A stretch of 64,000 nt of DNA from DAOLCO01 sp964612555 (lineage in GTDB: Bacteria; Bdellovibrionota_C; UBA2361; SZUA-149; DAOLCO01), in assembly GCA_964612555.1 (NCBI GenBank), contig CAZTBW010000005.1, positions 62,001 to 126,000 of the forward strand. The letters run 5' to 3'. Made by a program: the position numbers and the translations under genes. The notes beneath the pieces were generated by a model. It made no database searches. It was not told where the DNA came from and saw only the letters and a program-made list of their open reading frames with translations. This document shows positions 1-8,729 of this stretch, in pieces (position 1 is the stretch's first letter; every line of letters starts with the position of its first letter).

Positions 1-642
1 AAGAAGAAAAAGCGCCAGTGTCTGGAATTTTTTTGATTTCAGCTTGCTAACCAGCAGGGAGAAATCCTGTGCTGAAGGCAGAACTGATTCACTATACAAT
101 TCTTGAGTTGTCTTTATTTGCTCTTCAAGTGCACCCACAAGGCTCTCAAAAAATTGCATTTGGCTGTAAATAATTGCGATATCTGGAGAATCTGTAGATT
201 CTAAAAATCCAGTCAAGACTGATGCATAATCCGTAGCAGGACTGTTGAAACTGAAAACATACTTGCGCTTTTCTTTAGGATCACCAGAAAAGCACAAGAG
301 TGGATACTTCTCTCGCTCTGCTACTGGAATAATAGGAACACATGTTGGGGAACCCCAGATATATGTAAGCTTTACCGAAGTTCGTTGTCTGATTCTTTTG
401 TACGCGCTCAGTGAAGTTTTTGGATCATAGCGACTATCATCATATATAAATTTTAATCCATCAAATTTAGCAGGATATTTTTTGATCGCAATTGTTATAC
501 CATTTCTGACTGCATCTCCTATCGATGCCAACTCTCCAGATAAAGGCAATATCACACCTATTTCTAATTCCTTACCCTCTGCATAAACAACAGAAGTAAG
601 AGTCCAGAAAAATAGACATAAGAGAATATAAATTGATTTCAT
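1..642 (-). CDS. periplasmic ligand-binding protein (LivK/Peripla_BP_6-like), 3' end outside window
   Basis: Reading the minus strand from an ATG at 642 gives an open frame that runs off the left edge without a stop. It begins MKSIYILLCLFFW and has a hydrophobic signal peptide ending near VVYA. It continues ELEIGVILPLSGELASIGDA and KYPAKFDGLKFIYDDS, the typical start of type-I periplasmic binding proteins of branched-chain amino acid/amide ABC transporters (family knowledge). About 214 residues are visible, perhaps half to two thirds of the protein. An in-frame ATG at 660 is an alternative start, but the one at 642 gives the more normal signal peptide. It lies just downstream of a gene remnant ending at 668. 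Ligand unknown; solute binding for uptake or sensing is inferred. Confidence 0.75.
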   Translation of the reverse strand, partial: MKSIYILLCLFFWTLTSVVYAEGKELEIGVILPLSGELASIGDAVRNGITIAIKKYPAKFDGLKFIYDDSRYDPKTSLSAYKRIRQRTSVKLTYIWGSPTCVPIIPVAEREKYPLLCFSGDPKEKRKYVFSFNSPATDYASVLTGFLESTDSPDIAIIYSQMQFFESLVGALEEQIKTTQELYSESVLPSAQDFSLLVSKLKSKKFQTLALFLL

Positions 643-667
643 TGATAGTACATCAGTCATTTAAGGA

Positions 668-754
668 CTACCCACCGATAATTTCGTTCAAACCTTCAAT
701 AACCAGAGCTAACTCTTCCGGAGTAATTTTTCCTTTTTTGGATTGTCTCTGACA
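668..754 (-). pseudogene. C-terminal remnant of an unidentified gene, abutting the IS element
   Basis: The minus strand encodes KKGKITPEELALVIEGLNEI followed by IGG and a TAG stop at 668-670, eight bases before the binding-protein ATG at 660. The peptide looks like a genuine protein C-terminus. Its 5' side is cut by the insertion sequence at 755. If the element and one copy of its target duplication are removed in silico, the frame continues only seven codons (KGHVRCQ) before a TAG, with no start codon. The gene was therefore either already decayed or the sequence is fortuitous. No family recognised. Confidence 0.35.
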
Positions 755-2267
755 CCAATGTCACTTACTTAGTGCTAATCTAATCACTAAGTTTAATAAA
801 ATTGGATACTTGAAGAGAGAAAGTGCTTGCCTAAAGAGTGTAGTTGATTGCTCTTGTTCTCAATAGAGCTTAATTTGAGATGGAGAGTCATGAGAACAGA
901 AGCAAGCGCCCTAAAATTCTACCAAAAGTTAATAACCGAAGATCTTCAAAGAAGTCTGTTGGAGTCGAGTGTTGAACTGGATACGAGAAGCGGTATTTAT
1001 ACTGAAGTAGTAACGATCTGGTTAATGATCTTCCAGAGATTGAACCCCGACAAGAGTTTAGCTGGAGCGGTAGAAAAGCTTAAGAGTGGTTATTTTGAGG
1101 ATATCCTTGATCTTGGTAGCATACGTGTTCGTGAAAGGAGAATATCTTCGAACACGGGTGGGTATTCCAAAGCTCGTAACAAGCTGGACTTGTCAAGAGT
1201 AGAACAAGCGGCAGATGCAATTAACCAGTCCCTGGATAATATCACAAAGGAAGAGAGAGAACGTCATCAGAAGCTATTTCTGATAGATGGTTCTACCCTT
1301 AAAATATCTTCTACGGCAAAGAATAAAGAAAAGTATCCGCAGTACTACAACCAGCACGGAGTGTCCCATTTCCCACTAGTTAAGTACAGTGTTGCAACAA
1401 ATGCACATACCGGTGTGAGCATGAGACCGTCCTTTGGTGCGTATAACGGGAGTGAGGCGACAAACGAGCTTGATCTGGGAGAAGAAGTGATATTGCGACT
1501 TCCCAAGGGGTCTATCGTGCTGGGAGACCGCTACTATGGGTGTCCTCGTTTTGCAGAATCAGTCAAAGAAGCAGGACATGACTATTTGTGTCGAATCAAG
1601 GAATACGTGGCAAAGAAGTATATAGGCAGTCCAGAGTCAGGTTCCGGAGAAAAGTCTGTACTATGGGAAACAAATAATTTTACGACCAAGAAAACGCACC
1701 GTGTAGAAGGCAAGTTTATCTGGTGTACTATCGAGAGAAAAGGGTTTCGTCCTGTAAAGCTGGTTTTGTTTACGACTCTTGATATTACGCCTGAAGAGGC
1801 TGCAAGTATGTATGGTTTGAGGTGGAATGTAGAGCTTGATATTCGTGATATTAAAAGTACTCTGGGGATGGGAATGATACATGCCAAGAGTCCGGAGATG
1901 CTTGCAAAGGAGCTTGTACTTGGGTTTGTTGCATATAATCTGGTAAGACATTTGTTGCTTGCTTCAGCACATACGATTAATGTGAATCCTCGTGAGTTGA
2001 GCTATGCAAGGATGCTTAAAAGAATCAATGCAGCATATCTGGCTGCTGCTTTTGGAGTAGAGCACCGCTTGGAATCTCATACGGTTTTGAATACACTGCT
2101 TTGTGATGCTGCTTCATTGAAACTTCCAAAGAGAAAAAAGAAAAGACTCCCTGAACCCAGAAAAGTACTTCAGAAAGGACGGATTACTTTTATGACCAGA
2201 TCCAGAGAGGAGGAACGTGCTGACATTATTAACAATTTAAAAAAAAAGACTAAGTAAGTGACATTGG
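755..2267 (+). mobile_element. complete IS4-family insertion sequence
   Basis: A 1513-bp element bounded by perfect 19-bp terminal inverted repeats: left 755-773 (ccaatgtcacttacttagt), right 2249-2267 (its reverse complement). It is flanked by direct repeats tctctgaca at 746-754 and 2268-2276, a 9-bp target duplication; identity of the two flanks extends two bases further if the ends are drawn differently. It carries one transposase gene whose stop codon lies inside the right repeat. Intact frame, perfect ends and perfect duplication indicate a recent and probably still mobile copy. Size, single DDE gene and duplication length fit the IS4 family (established knowledge). Confidence 0.92.
890..2257 (+). 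CDS. IS4-family DDE transposase
   Basis: Catalyses cut-and-paste movement of the surrounding element. The protein shows the IS4-family DDE fold: a first Asp in LIDGSTLKIS, a second Asp in LGDRYYGCPRF, and the Y-x2-R-x3-E-x6-K signature in YGLRWNVELDIRDIKSTLG. The ATG at 890 (MRTEASALKFYQKL, 455 aa) is preceded by a ggag and is preferred; an in-frame TTG at 848 would add 14 residues. The C-terminus is lysine/arginine rich (KLPKRKKKRLPEPRK), likely for DNA binding. The TAA at 2255-2257 is within the right terminal repeat. No frameshift or internal stop is present. Confidence 0.93.
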   Translation: MRTEASALKFYQKLITEDLQRSLLESSVELDTRSGIYTEVVTIWLMIFQRLNPDKSLAGAVEKLKSGYFEDILDLGSIRVRERRISSNTGGYSKARNKLDLSRVEQAADAINQSLDNITKEERERHQKLFLIDGSTLKISSTAKNKEKYPQYYNQHGVSHFPLVKYSVATNAHTGVSMRPSFGAYNGSEATNELDLGEEVILRLPKGSIVLGDRYYGCPRFAESVKEAGHDYLCRIKEYVAKKYIGSPESGSGEKSVLWETNNFTTKKTHRVEGKFIWCTIERKGFRPVKLVLFTTLDITPEEAASMYGLRWNVELDIRDIKSTLGMGMIHAKSPEMLAKELVLGFVAYNLVRHLLLASAHTINVNPRELSYARMLKRINAAYLAAAFGVEHRLESHTVLNTLLCDAASLKLPKRKKKRLPEPRKVLQKGRITFMTRSREEERADIINNLKKKTK

Positions 2268-2407
2268 TCTCTGACACCTTACATGTCCCTTCTAACACCC
2301 TGAATTCTCAAAGAATTTAAATTTTCCATTAACAGATACTATCGTATTTTTATACTATCCATAGATGGAAAGTCGTTAGAGTAAAATAAATTCACAAAAA
2401 TACATAG

Positions 2408-2504
2408 AAGTATAATGGGGATGCTCCGGGAAGGATTTTTACGCCGACAGCGGCGAACGTCCGATGCAAGTAAAAATCCTTCCCGGAGCATCCCCATTAT
2501 ACTT
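2408..2504. repeat. 35-bp perfect inverted repeat (long hairpin) 3' of nuoN
   Basis: Arms 2408-2442 and 2470-2504 are exact reverse complements over 35 bp (begins aagtataatggggatgctc). They are separated by 27 nt that contain a smaller GCCG/CGGC stem. The element begins 21 nt past the nuoN stop on the minus strand, so nuo readthrough RNA would fold into a very stable hairpin. There is no T-tract of classical terminator type directly after the stem. It could be a transcript end or mRNA stabiliser, or a MITE-like mobile hairpin. Confidence 0.8.
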
Positions 2505-2524
2505 TCCATTCTGAGATAAAAACT

Positions 2525-3964
2525 CTACTGAAAAGCCTTATTAACCGCTTCAAGAAGTGGCTGGCTGTAGAGTCCTAAGACGACAACCCCAAGCGTTGCT
2601 CCGGTAATCGCTAGACCTGCAAATAAGTTATCAGATTTATCATCCGATACAACCGAAGACGAATCTTCTGCTTCATTAAAATACATAACAACAATCACTT
2701 TCAGGTAATAATAAAGGGATATAACTGAATTGACTGCCGCAACAATAACAAGCCCCGTATAGCCCGCAGTAATTCCAGTGGTAAAAAGATATAGCTTACC
2801 GAAGAAACCAATTAATGGAGGCATGCCGGCAAGGGCGAACATGGATATTGTCATTGAAAGTGCGGTGAGTGGTTTTGTCCAGCCAATACCTTTAAAACTT
2901 TCTAATGAATCTTCTTCATACTGATAAGAGGTTCCACCGCTGACGAGCACCACACATCCAAAAGAAGCAATAGTCATAAAGGAGTAGGCAATCAGATAAT
3001 AGGTCGCCACCTGTGCCCCGTCCCCACCAAAGACCAGAAAACCCATCATCATGTAACCCGCATGAGCAATACTCGAATACGCAAGCATTCTCTTAATACT
3101 CTTTTGCTGAATTGCCATGACGTTACCAACCGTCATACTGACAACAGAAAGAAGCCAGACAAGATTAATCCAGAGATCGCTCACCCCTTGAAAGGCAACT
3201 GAAAAAACTCTTATAAAAGCTCCAAACGCAGCTATTTTAACGACCACTGCCATAAATGCAGTTATAGAAGATGGTGCACCCTGATATACATCAGGAGTCC
3301 ATATATGAAAGGGAGCAAGAGCGACCTTGAAAGCAAAGCCAAATACCATCATCGCAATCCCGATAAGTAAAAGAGTGTTTGAAGAGTCTGCTCTTGAAGC
3401 AATTTCAAAATAATTTAATGAACCCGTAGCACCATATACTAACGCCATACCATAAAGAAGAAAGGCGGCACTGAATGCCCCCATCATAAAATATTTCAGT
3501 GCCGCTTCCGCAGAAGCTCTTTTATGAAGCGCCGCACCACAAAGCACATAAACACACACAGAGAGCAACTCAAACCCTACGAATAACAACACAAGGTTTG
3601 ATGCCTGAATCATCAAAAGTCCCCCTGCTACTGCAAAGAGCTGAAGAACATCAATCTCAAGCGAGGGCCTAACCTCCTGTCGTTTTAATTGACCAAAAGT
3701 AAGAAACGCACAAAACAGTGCTCCAAGTAACAATGCGACTGAATAAAATGCTCCAAATGAATCAACAAAAAGACTCCCATGAAATGCCTGAGCACCCCAT
3801 CCGCATTGTTTCACACTCACCACCGCCGCGAGAATAAGGCTGAGTGAGTAAATCAGGTTTCTAAAATTCGACAGCACCCCAAATACAAAACAAAGCACTA
3901 TAAGACAGGCACCACCAGCTACCAGTAAGGAAGGAAGAATCCCCGCTAATTCTATATCAGTCAT
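2525..3964 (-). CDS. nuoN: NADH-quinone oxidoreductase subunit N
   Basis: Membrane antiporter-like subunit of respiratory complex I, one of three Mrp-related proton-pumping subunits. The 479 residues are almost wholly hydrophobic helices. They include the conserved segments KYFMMGAFSAAFLLYGMALV, FKVALAPFHIWTPDVYQGAP (key lysine and pro-rich loop) and QKSIKRMLAYSSIAHAGYMM. Length is normal for NuoN. Its ATG at 3964 overlaps the nuoM stop (ATGA), so translation is probably coupled. Last gene of the operon, followed by the long hairpin at 2408-2504. Confidence 0.96.
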   Translation of the reverse strand: MTDIELAGILPSLLVAGGACLIVLCFVFGVLSNFRNLIYSLSLILAAVVSVKQCGWGAQAFHGSLFVDSFGAFYSVALLLGALFCAFLTFGQLKRQEVRPSLEIDVLQLFAVAGGLLMIQASNLVLLFVGFELLSVCVYVLCGAALHKRASAEAALKYFMMGAFSAAFLLYGMALVYGATGSLNYFEIASRADSSNTLLLIGIAMMVFGFAFKVALAPFHIWTPDVYQGAPSSITAFMAVVVKIAAFGAFIRVFSVAFQGVSDLWINLVWLLSVVSMTVGNVMAIQQKSIKRMLAYSSIAHAGYMMMGFLVFGGDGAQVATYYLIAYSFMTIASFGCVVLVSGGTSYQYEEDSLESFKGIGWTKPLTALSMTISMFALAGMPPLIGFFGKLYLFTTGITAGYTGLVIVAAVNSVISLYYYLKVIVVMYFNEAEDSSSVVSDDKSDNLFAGLAITGATLGVVVLGLYSQPLLEAVNKAFQ

Positions 3965-5661
3965 AATTCTGAAGTCCCTCTTGAAATTTCCCCAAGGATA
4001 CCTTTATCTAAAAGATCCTTTTCTAAAAGACCTTCATTTAAACTCACTTCTTCTGTAAGTAAATCATTCTCAGACACTCGTGAAGGCTGAGCCTTCTCTC
4101 TTCCCTCTGATACAAACATTACTCTCTTTGCTTTAGATAATTCCCCAAGATACACCTGCGTAGTACCTTTCAGATCCTGTAAAACAATCTGAGGATAAAG
4201 ACCAATTACAAACACAAGAACCAGGAGTGGAGCAAACACAATTGATTCTCTTATATTAAGATCTGTAAGATCCCCATTCTTCTTCTCATCAAAAGCTCCA
4301 TACACTACCCGACGATAAAGAGAGATCATGTACAAAGCCCCAAGAATCACCCCGGAAACTGCTCCAAAAGTATAAAACACCGTTGTTAAAAGTGCGGTCT
4401 CATTAACTCCCAGTAGCGCATGCATTCCTTTAAAAGTACCTATAAGCACCAGAAACTCTCCAACAAAACCATTTGTAAGAGGCAGTCCAATAGAACTAAG
4501 CATAAACACCATAAATACAAAGGAGAAGATAGGAATTTTTTTTGCTAAACCACCATAAGCAGCAATTTCCCGGGTATGCTTTCTGTCATACAAAACCCCT
4601 ACCAGAAAAAAGAGCGCTGCTGTGGTAATCCCATGATTTATCAGCTGAAGGAGCGCTCCCTGAAAAGCTTCTTCATTAAGCATGGAAAAACCAAGCACAC
4701 AAAATCCCATATGACTTACTGAAGAGTAAGCAACAAGTTTTTTAATGTCAGTCTGCACCCAGGCAACAAGAGCACCAAAAATGATACCAATAACGCCAAG
4801 TGCCGCAAGAAAAGGTGCCGCTTCAATAGTAGCAACCGGAAAAAGTGTAATACCAAAACGCACCAGACCGTAAATACCCATCTTGAGGAGCACTCCTGCC
4901 AGAATCACAGACCCTCCTGTAGGTGCTTCTACGTGCGCATCAGGTAACCAGGTATGAACCGGGAACACTGGAACCTTTATAAGAAACGCCAATGCAAACG
5001 CCGCAAACAACCAGAACTCTTCACCTCCACTGAGATGTACAAGAGCAAGATCATTAAGAAAGAAACTCATATGACCGAACTGGCTCACATAACGGTACTG
5101 AAGATATACGATCGCAACAAGCATCAGTAAACTTCCAAATGCCGTATAGATAAAAAACTTTACCGCAGCATAAATTCGATTCTTTCCACCCCATACACCA
5201 ATGAGAAAATACATAGGTATGAGCATCAACTCCCAGAATACATAAAAAGAAAGAACATCAAGTGCAACAAAAGTACCTAACATTCCCACTTCAAGAAAAA
5301 GAATACTGATAAGATACCCACGAAGTTTCTTATGTACGCTGGTAGAAGCAATGGTCACCAGAAGAGTAAGAAAAGTAGTAAGAACAATTAACCACACACT
5401 AAGACCATCAACTCCCACAGTAAAAGTAATACCTTTTTCAGGAAGCCAAGATATTCTCTGCCCAAGTTGAAAAACCTGTCTGGTGGTATCAAAATTTGAA
5501 AACATCATCAGTGAAAGGATAAAACTGAAAGCCGCGGACACCGTCGCAATCATTCTCGATAATGATTCAGAAGATGAGACAAGACTAAGGGCAAAAATCC
5601 CTAAAAGTGGTGAGAAGACAAGAAAAAGTAACAAATTGCCAGAGGTCAGTTCCAGTTCCAT
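3961..5661 (-). CDS. nuoM: NADH-quinone oxidoreductase subunit M, with C-terminal extension
   Basis: Second antiporter-like membrane subunit of complex I. It contains SFYVFWELMLIPMYFLIGVW (with the essential glutamate), FLIKVPVFPVHTWLPDAHVE and DIKKLVAYSSVSHMGFCVLG, all diagnostic of NuoM. At 566 residues it is longer than most NuoM proteins. After the usual end near residue 500 it carries an acidic, non-membrane tail of about 55 residues with leucine-rich pseudo-repeats (LLTEEVSLNEGLLEKDLLDK). The start overlaps nothing but lies one base from the nuoL stop, and the end overlaps nuoN by 4 bp. The tail's role is unknown. Confidence 0.96.
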   Translation of the reverse strand: MELELTSGNLLLFLVFSPLLGIFALSLVSSSESLSRMIATVSAAFSFILSLMMFSNFDTTRQVFQLGQRISWLPEKGITFTVGVDGLSVWLIVLTTFLTLLVTIASTSVHKKLRGYLISILFLEVGMLGTFVALDVLSFYVFWELMLIPMYFLIGVWGGKNRIYAAVKFFIYTAFGSLLMLVAIVYLQYRYVSQFGHMSFFLNDLALVHLSGGEEFWLFAAFALAFLIKVPVFPVHTWLPDAHVEAPTGGSVILAGVLLKMGIYGLVRFGITLFPVATIEAAPFLAALGVIGIIFGALVAWVQTDIKKLVAYSSVSHMGFCVLGFSMLNEEAFQGALLQLINHGITTAALFFLVGVLYDRKHTREIAAYGGLAKKIPIFSFVFMVFMLSSIGLPLTNGFVGEFLVLIGTFKGMHALLGVNETALLTTVFYTFGAVSGVILGALYMISLYRRVVYGAFDEKKNGDLTDLNIRESIVFAPLLVLVFVIGLYPQIVLQDLKGTTQVYLGELSKAKRVMFVSEGREKAQPSRVSENDLLTEEVSLNEGLLEKDLLDKGILGEISRGTSEL

Positions 5662-5662
5662 C

Positions 5663-7738
5663 TCAGATCACCATCCAGAATAAAAAGAAAAATACAAACA
5701 GAGAGAACATAATAGTTACCGCTCCTCCAATTTTACCGCTATGAAGTCTCTTCAGGGCAGCCCCGGTAGTATCCACAAGAATCGCACTTCCATTTACCAG
5801 TAGCCCGTCAATCAGAAGCCGATCAAGAACAAGAAAACTTGCCCTGGATAGAAATCGAAGGGGCTGAACTATGATCGCACCAAAGAGTTCATCAACATAC
5901 CACTTGTTCTCAAGAAGTTTGTGGAGAGGTGCAAGCACCCTGGAACACATCTCGGGAACAGAAGGAAACACACTGTATAGAATTGCAGCACCCGCGGCAC
6001 TGACAATAGCCACAAACATGGAAATCAGTTCAAGAGTATGATACGTGTGATTTTCCATCAAACCGGCATGACCCAAAGCAAAATCACCACGAGTCCAAAC
6101 TGAAAGAAACTTCATAAGCTCATCCCCACACAGGAAGCCGAAGAAAAGAGACGGAACGGAAAGTACCACTAGAGGCAGGGTCATATTCCACGGAGATTCA
6201 TGCGGCATATGCTCACCCCGATACGAACCCGTAAAAGTAAGCATAAATGAACGAGTCATATAAAACGCAGTAAGGGCAGCCGTAACTACTCCAAGCCCCC
6301 AAAGTACCTGTGCAAGCGTAACAGAACCAAAGACGATAATCTCAGCAGGAAGACCCGGATTGGAATATACCGCCCAGAGCACTGAATCCTTGGAGAAAAA
6401 CCCGGAACCATAAGGAAGTCCGGCAATTGCATAGGTTCCTACAAGATAGGTAATTGCGGTAAACTTCATATATTTAAAAAGCCCACCAAACTTTCTCATA
6501 TCCTGCATATGGTGACAGCCTACAATGACAGAACCTGCTCCCAGGAAAAGAAGTGCTTTAAAAAATGCATGGGTAAGCACATGATACATCCCCACACTAA
6601 AGGCACCTGCCCCAAGCGCCATGAACATATATCCAAGCTGGCTCACCGTCGAATATGCCAGAACTTTTTTAATGTCATTTTGTACCAGCGCAATAGTTGC
6701 AGCAAGAAAAGCCGTAAGAGCACCCACCACAGAAACTATCAGGAGTGCAGTTGGTGCAAGCGAGTACAAAGCCGCAAGCCTTGTAACCATATAAATACCA
6801 GAAGTAACCATTGTAGCAGCATGAATCAGCGCTGATACGGGAGTGGGTCCCGCCATCGCATCAGGTAACCATATATATAAAGGTATCTGGGCACTTTTTC
6901 CTGCTGCACCAATCAAAAGAAGAATTGCAGCAAGCTCAATTGCATACGCAGGCATACCTCCCACGTTTTCAAGGAGCTCAGGAATAGCAAGAGAGCCACC
7001 ATAGAGAAAAAGAATAAACATACCTAAAAGAAAACCCGCATCTCCTATTCGGTTCACAATAAATGCCTTTTGACCCGCCACTGCGTTAGGCATTTCCTTA
7101 AACCAGAAACCTATCAGGAGATAAGAACAAAGCCCCACCCCTTCCCAGCCAACAAACATCAATAAAAGGCTATCACCCAGTACCAGTATCAACATCGCAG
7201 AAAGGAACATATTTAAATAAGAAAAGAATCGTGCCGGATGAGGGTCGTGAGACATATAGCCTATGGCATAGAGATGAATCAAAGTGCCTATACCGGTAAT
7301 AACAAGGCACATCATACCGGACAGATTGTCAAATCTGAATGCAAACGGCACCTCTAATCCACCAGCCGAAATCCAGTTCCAGGCTTCAGCAACAACCGCA
7401 TTTGTCCCATCAAGTTTTTGAAAAAGGATAAGGGAAATAACAAATGCTATAGCTGATACCATCGTCGCAAGAATACCGGGAAAAGAACTTGAGTGGCTGC
7501 CGTCGTGATGATTCTCAGCAGCATGATCTTCTCCCACGTGGTCATGGTGCCCGTGATCACCATGAGAATCATGGGAAGTATTACTTTTAGGGTTAGAAAG
7601 GGAACCGATCGTATATACAAGAACCGCCCCTACAAGTGGAACAAGAGGCAGGAGTAATAAAAGCGGCTCTACCTGTAATGCCCCGGCAATAATGCCTTTT
7701 GGTAAATCGCTCGCTAATGTGGCTGTAATTTCATTCAT
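5663..7738 (-). CDS. nuoL: NADH-quinone oxidoreductase subunit L, with His-rich loop
   Basis: Distal antiporter-like subunit of complex I, including the long lateral helix at the C-terminus. Diagnostic segments are FVGWEGVGLCSYLLIGFWF, AQIPLYIWLPDAMAGPTPVS and LIHAATMVTSGIYMVTRLAA. Its 691 residues are slightly long for the family. The unusual part is residues 54-85, between the first two membrane helices: ten histidines interspersed with Asp and Gly (SHDSHGDHGHHDHVGEDH then AAENHHDGSH). This resembles the metal-binding loops of zinc and nickel transport proteins and is not a normal NuoL feature. Six bases separate it from nuoK. Confidence 0.96.
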   Translation of the reverse strand: MNEITATLASDLPKGIIAGALQVEPLLLLLPLVPLVGAVLVYTIGSLSNPKSNTSHDSHGDHGHHDHVGEDHAAENHHDGSHSSSFPGILATMVSAIAFVISLILFQKLDGTNAVVAEAWNWISAGGLEVPFAFRFDNLSGMMCLVITGIGTLIHLYAIGYMSHDPHPARFFSYLNMFLSAMLILVLGDSLLLMFVGWEGVGLCSYLLIGFWFKEMPNAVAGQKAFIVNRIGDAGFLLGMFILFLYGGSLAIPELLENVGGMPAYAIELAAILLLIGAAGKSAQIPLYIWLPDAMAGPTPVSALIHAATMVTSGIYMVTRLAALYSLAPTALLIVSVVGALTAFLAATIALVQNDIKKVLAYSTVSQLGYMFMALGAGAFSVGMYHVLTHAFFKALLFLGAGSVIVGCHHMQDMRKFGGLFKYMKFTAITYLVGTYAIAGLPYGSGFFSKDSVLWAVYSNPGLPAEIIVFGSVTLAQVLWGLGVVTAALTAFYMTRSFMLTFTGSYRGEHMPHESPWNMTLPLVVLSVPSLFFGFLCGDELMKFLSVWTRGDFALGHAGLMENHTYHTLELISMFVAIVSAAGAAILYSVFPSVPEMCSRVLAPLHKLLENKWYVDELFGAIIVQPLRFLSRASFLVLDRLLIDGLLVNGSAILVDTTGAALKRLHSGKIGGAVTIMFSLFVFFFLFWMVI

Positions 7739-7744
7739 GCGTAG

Positions 7745-8047
7745 TTAACCTGCAAGATCATGTACTTCTGAAACTTCAATACTGTAATAATTACGAAACA
7801 CCGCAAGGATAATAGCAAGCCCAACCGCAGCTTCCGCCGCAGCAACCGCTATCACAAAAAACACAAACACCTCTCCATTAAGGTCGCCAAAGGCAGTAGC
7901 AAGTGATACCAGAGAAAGATTTACCGCGTTAAGCATAAGCTCAATACACATAAACATGATAATGGCATTTCTACGAGTCATCACCCCGAACACACCCAGG
8001 GTAAAAAGTATTGCCGATATAATTAAATAAAAATGCAAATGATCCAT
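7745..8047 (-). CDS. nuoK: NADH-quinone oxidoreductase subunit K
   Basis: Small three-helix membrane subunit of complex I in the proton channel region next to NuoJ. The 100 residues match the family length. NuoK marks include IMFMCIELMLNAVNLSLV, with the conserved membrane glutamate, and FVIAVAAAEAAVGLAIILAV, with the second conserved glutamate. The ATG at 8047 follows the nuoJ stop by about 30 bases. Confidence 0.96.
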   Translation of the reverse strand: MDHLHFYLIISAILFTLGVFGVMTRRNAIIMFMCIELMLNAVNLSLVSLATAFGDLNGEVFVFFVIAVAAAEAAVGLAIILAVFRNYYSIEVSEVHDLAG

Positions 8048-8077
8048 AATATAAATTCAGCTATAGTTATGCACCCA

Positions 8078-8695
8078 CTACTTTGTCGCTGATTTGTCCT
8101 CCGCATTAAATTTCTCACGTACTGCACGAAGCCCTCTTCCGGGAAGAAGTGATTTTTCCTTGGGAAATGAAAGAAGAGCCGCACCAATAATCGCAGCTAA
8201 AAGAAGCACCCCGGTAGCCTGAAAAGCCACGATATGATCTTTTAGTAAATATATCCCAAACTGATATACTGCCCCGCTCCGGCTTTCATCCAGAACAGGA
8301 GCTGAAGCACCTGCCAATGAATCTGGTTCGGCAGAATAAATAACGGAAGTACTGTCATATCCCGAAATCAGAAAATAAAGCACCGAAACAAAAATAACTG
8401 AAAAGACAAACCCGACATACGCCGGAACAGGGTAACCTACTTTTTCAGCATCTCGCTCTACCCCAAGAAGCATAATAACAAAAACCACAAGAATCATGAT
8501 CGCCCCTGCATAAACCAGCACCTGTATCATCGCGATAAAGTCGGCACTCATCAAGGCAAATTGACCGGCTATAAGAACCATAGTGGCAACAAGACAGAGT
8601 GCGCTGTTAAGACTCTTTCGTGACACTACCACCCCAATGGCGGAAAGCACGCTGAGAAATCCAAACAGATAAACAAACAAATCTTTTACGGTCAT
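8078..8695 (-). CDS. nuoJ: NADH-quinone oxidoreductase subunit J
   Basis: Membrane subunit of complex I with five helices. The conserved segment is FIAMIQVLVYAGAIMILVVF, including the pi-bulge region that moves during turnover in characterised complexes. The loop between the last helices (near residues 110-145, SAEPDSLAGASAPVLDES) is long, and total length is 205 residues. Only 34 bases separate it from nuoH, and no nuoI is encoded between them although nuoI usually sits there. Confidence 0.94.
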   Translation of the reverse strand: MTVKDLFVYLFGFLSVLSAIGVVVSRKSLNSALCLVATMVLIAGQFALMSADFIAMIQVLVYAGAIMILVVFVIMLLGVERDAEKVGYPVPAYVGFVFSVIFVSVLYFLISGYDSTSVIYSAEPDSLAGASAPVLDESRSGAVYQFGIYLLKDHIVAFQATGVLLLAAIIGAALLSFPKEKSLLPGRGLRAVREKFNAEDKSATK

Positions 8696-8729
8696 AGTCC
8701 CTTACACTCTATTCTTTTGCTTTCAGTCT

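Noticed and set aside
8696..8729. Searched for nuoI between nuoH and nuoJ
   Set aside because: Only 34 bases are present, and no ferredoxin-like Cys motif pair of the NuoI type occurs in any frame nearby.
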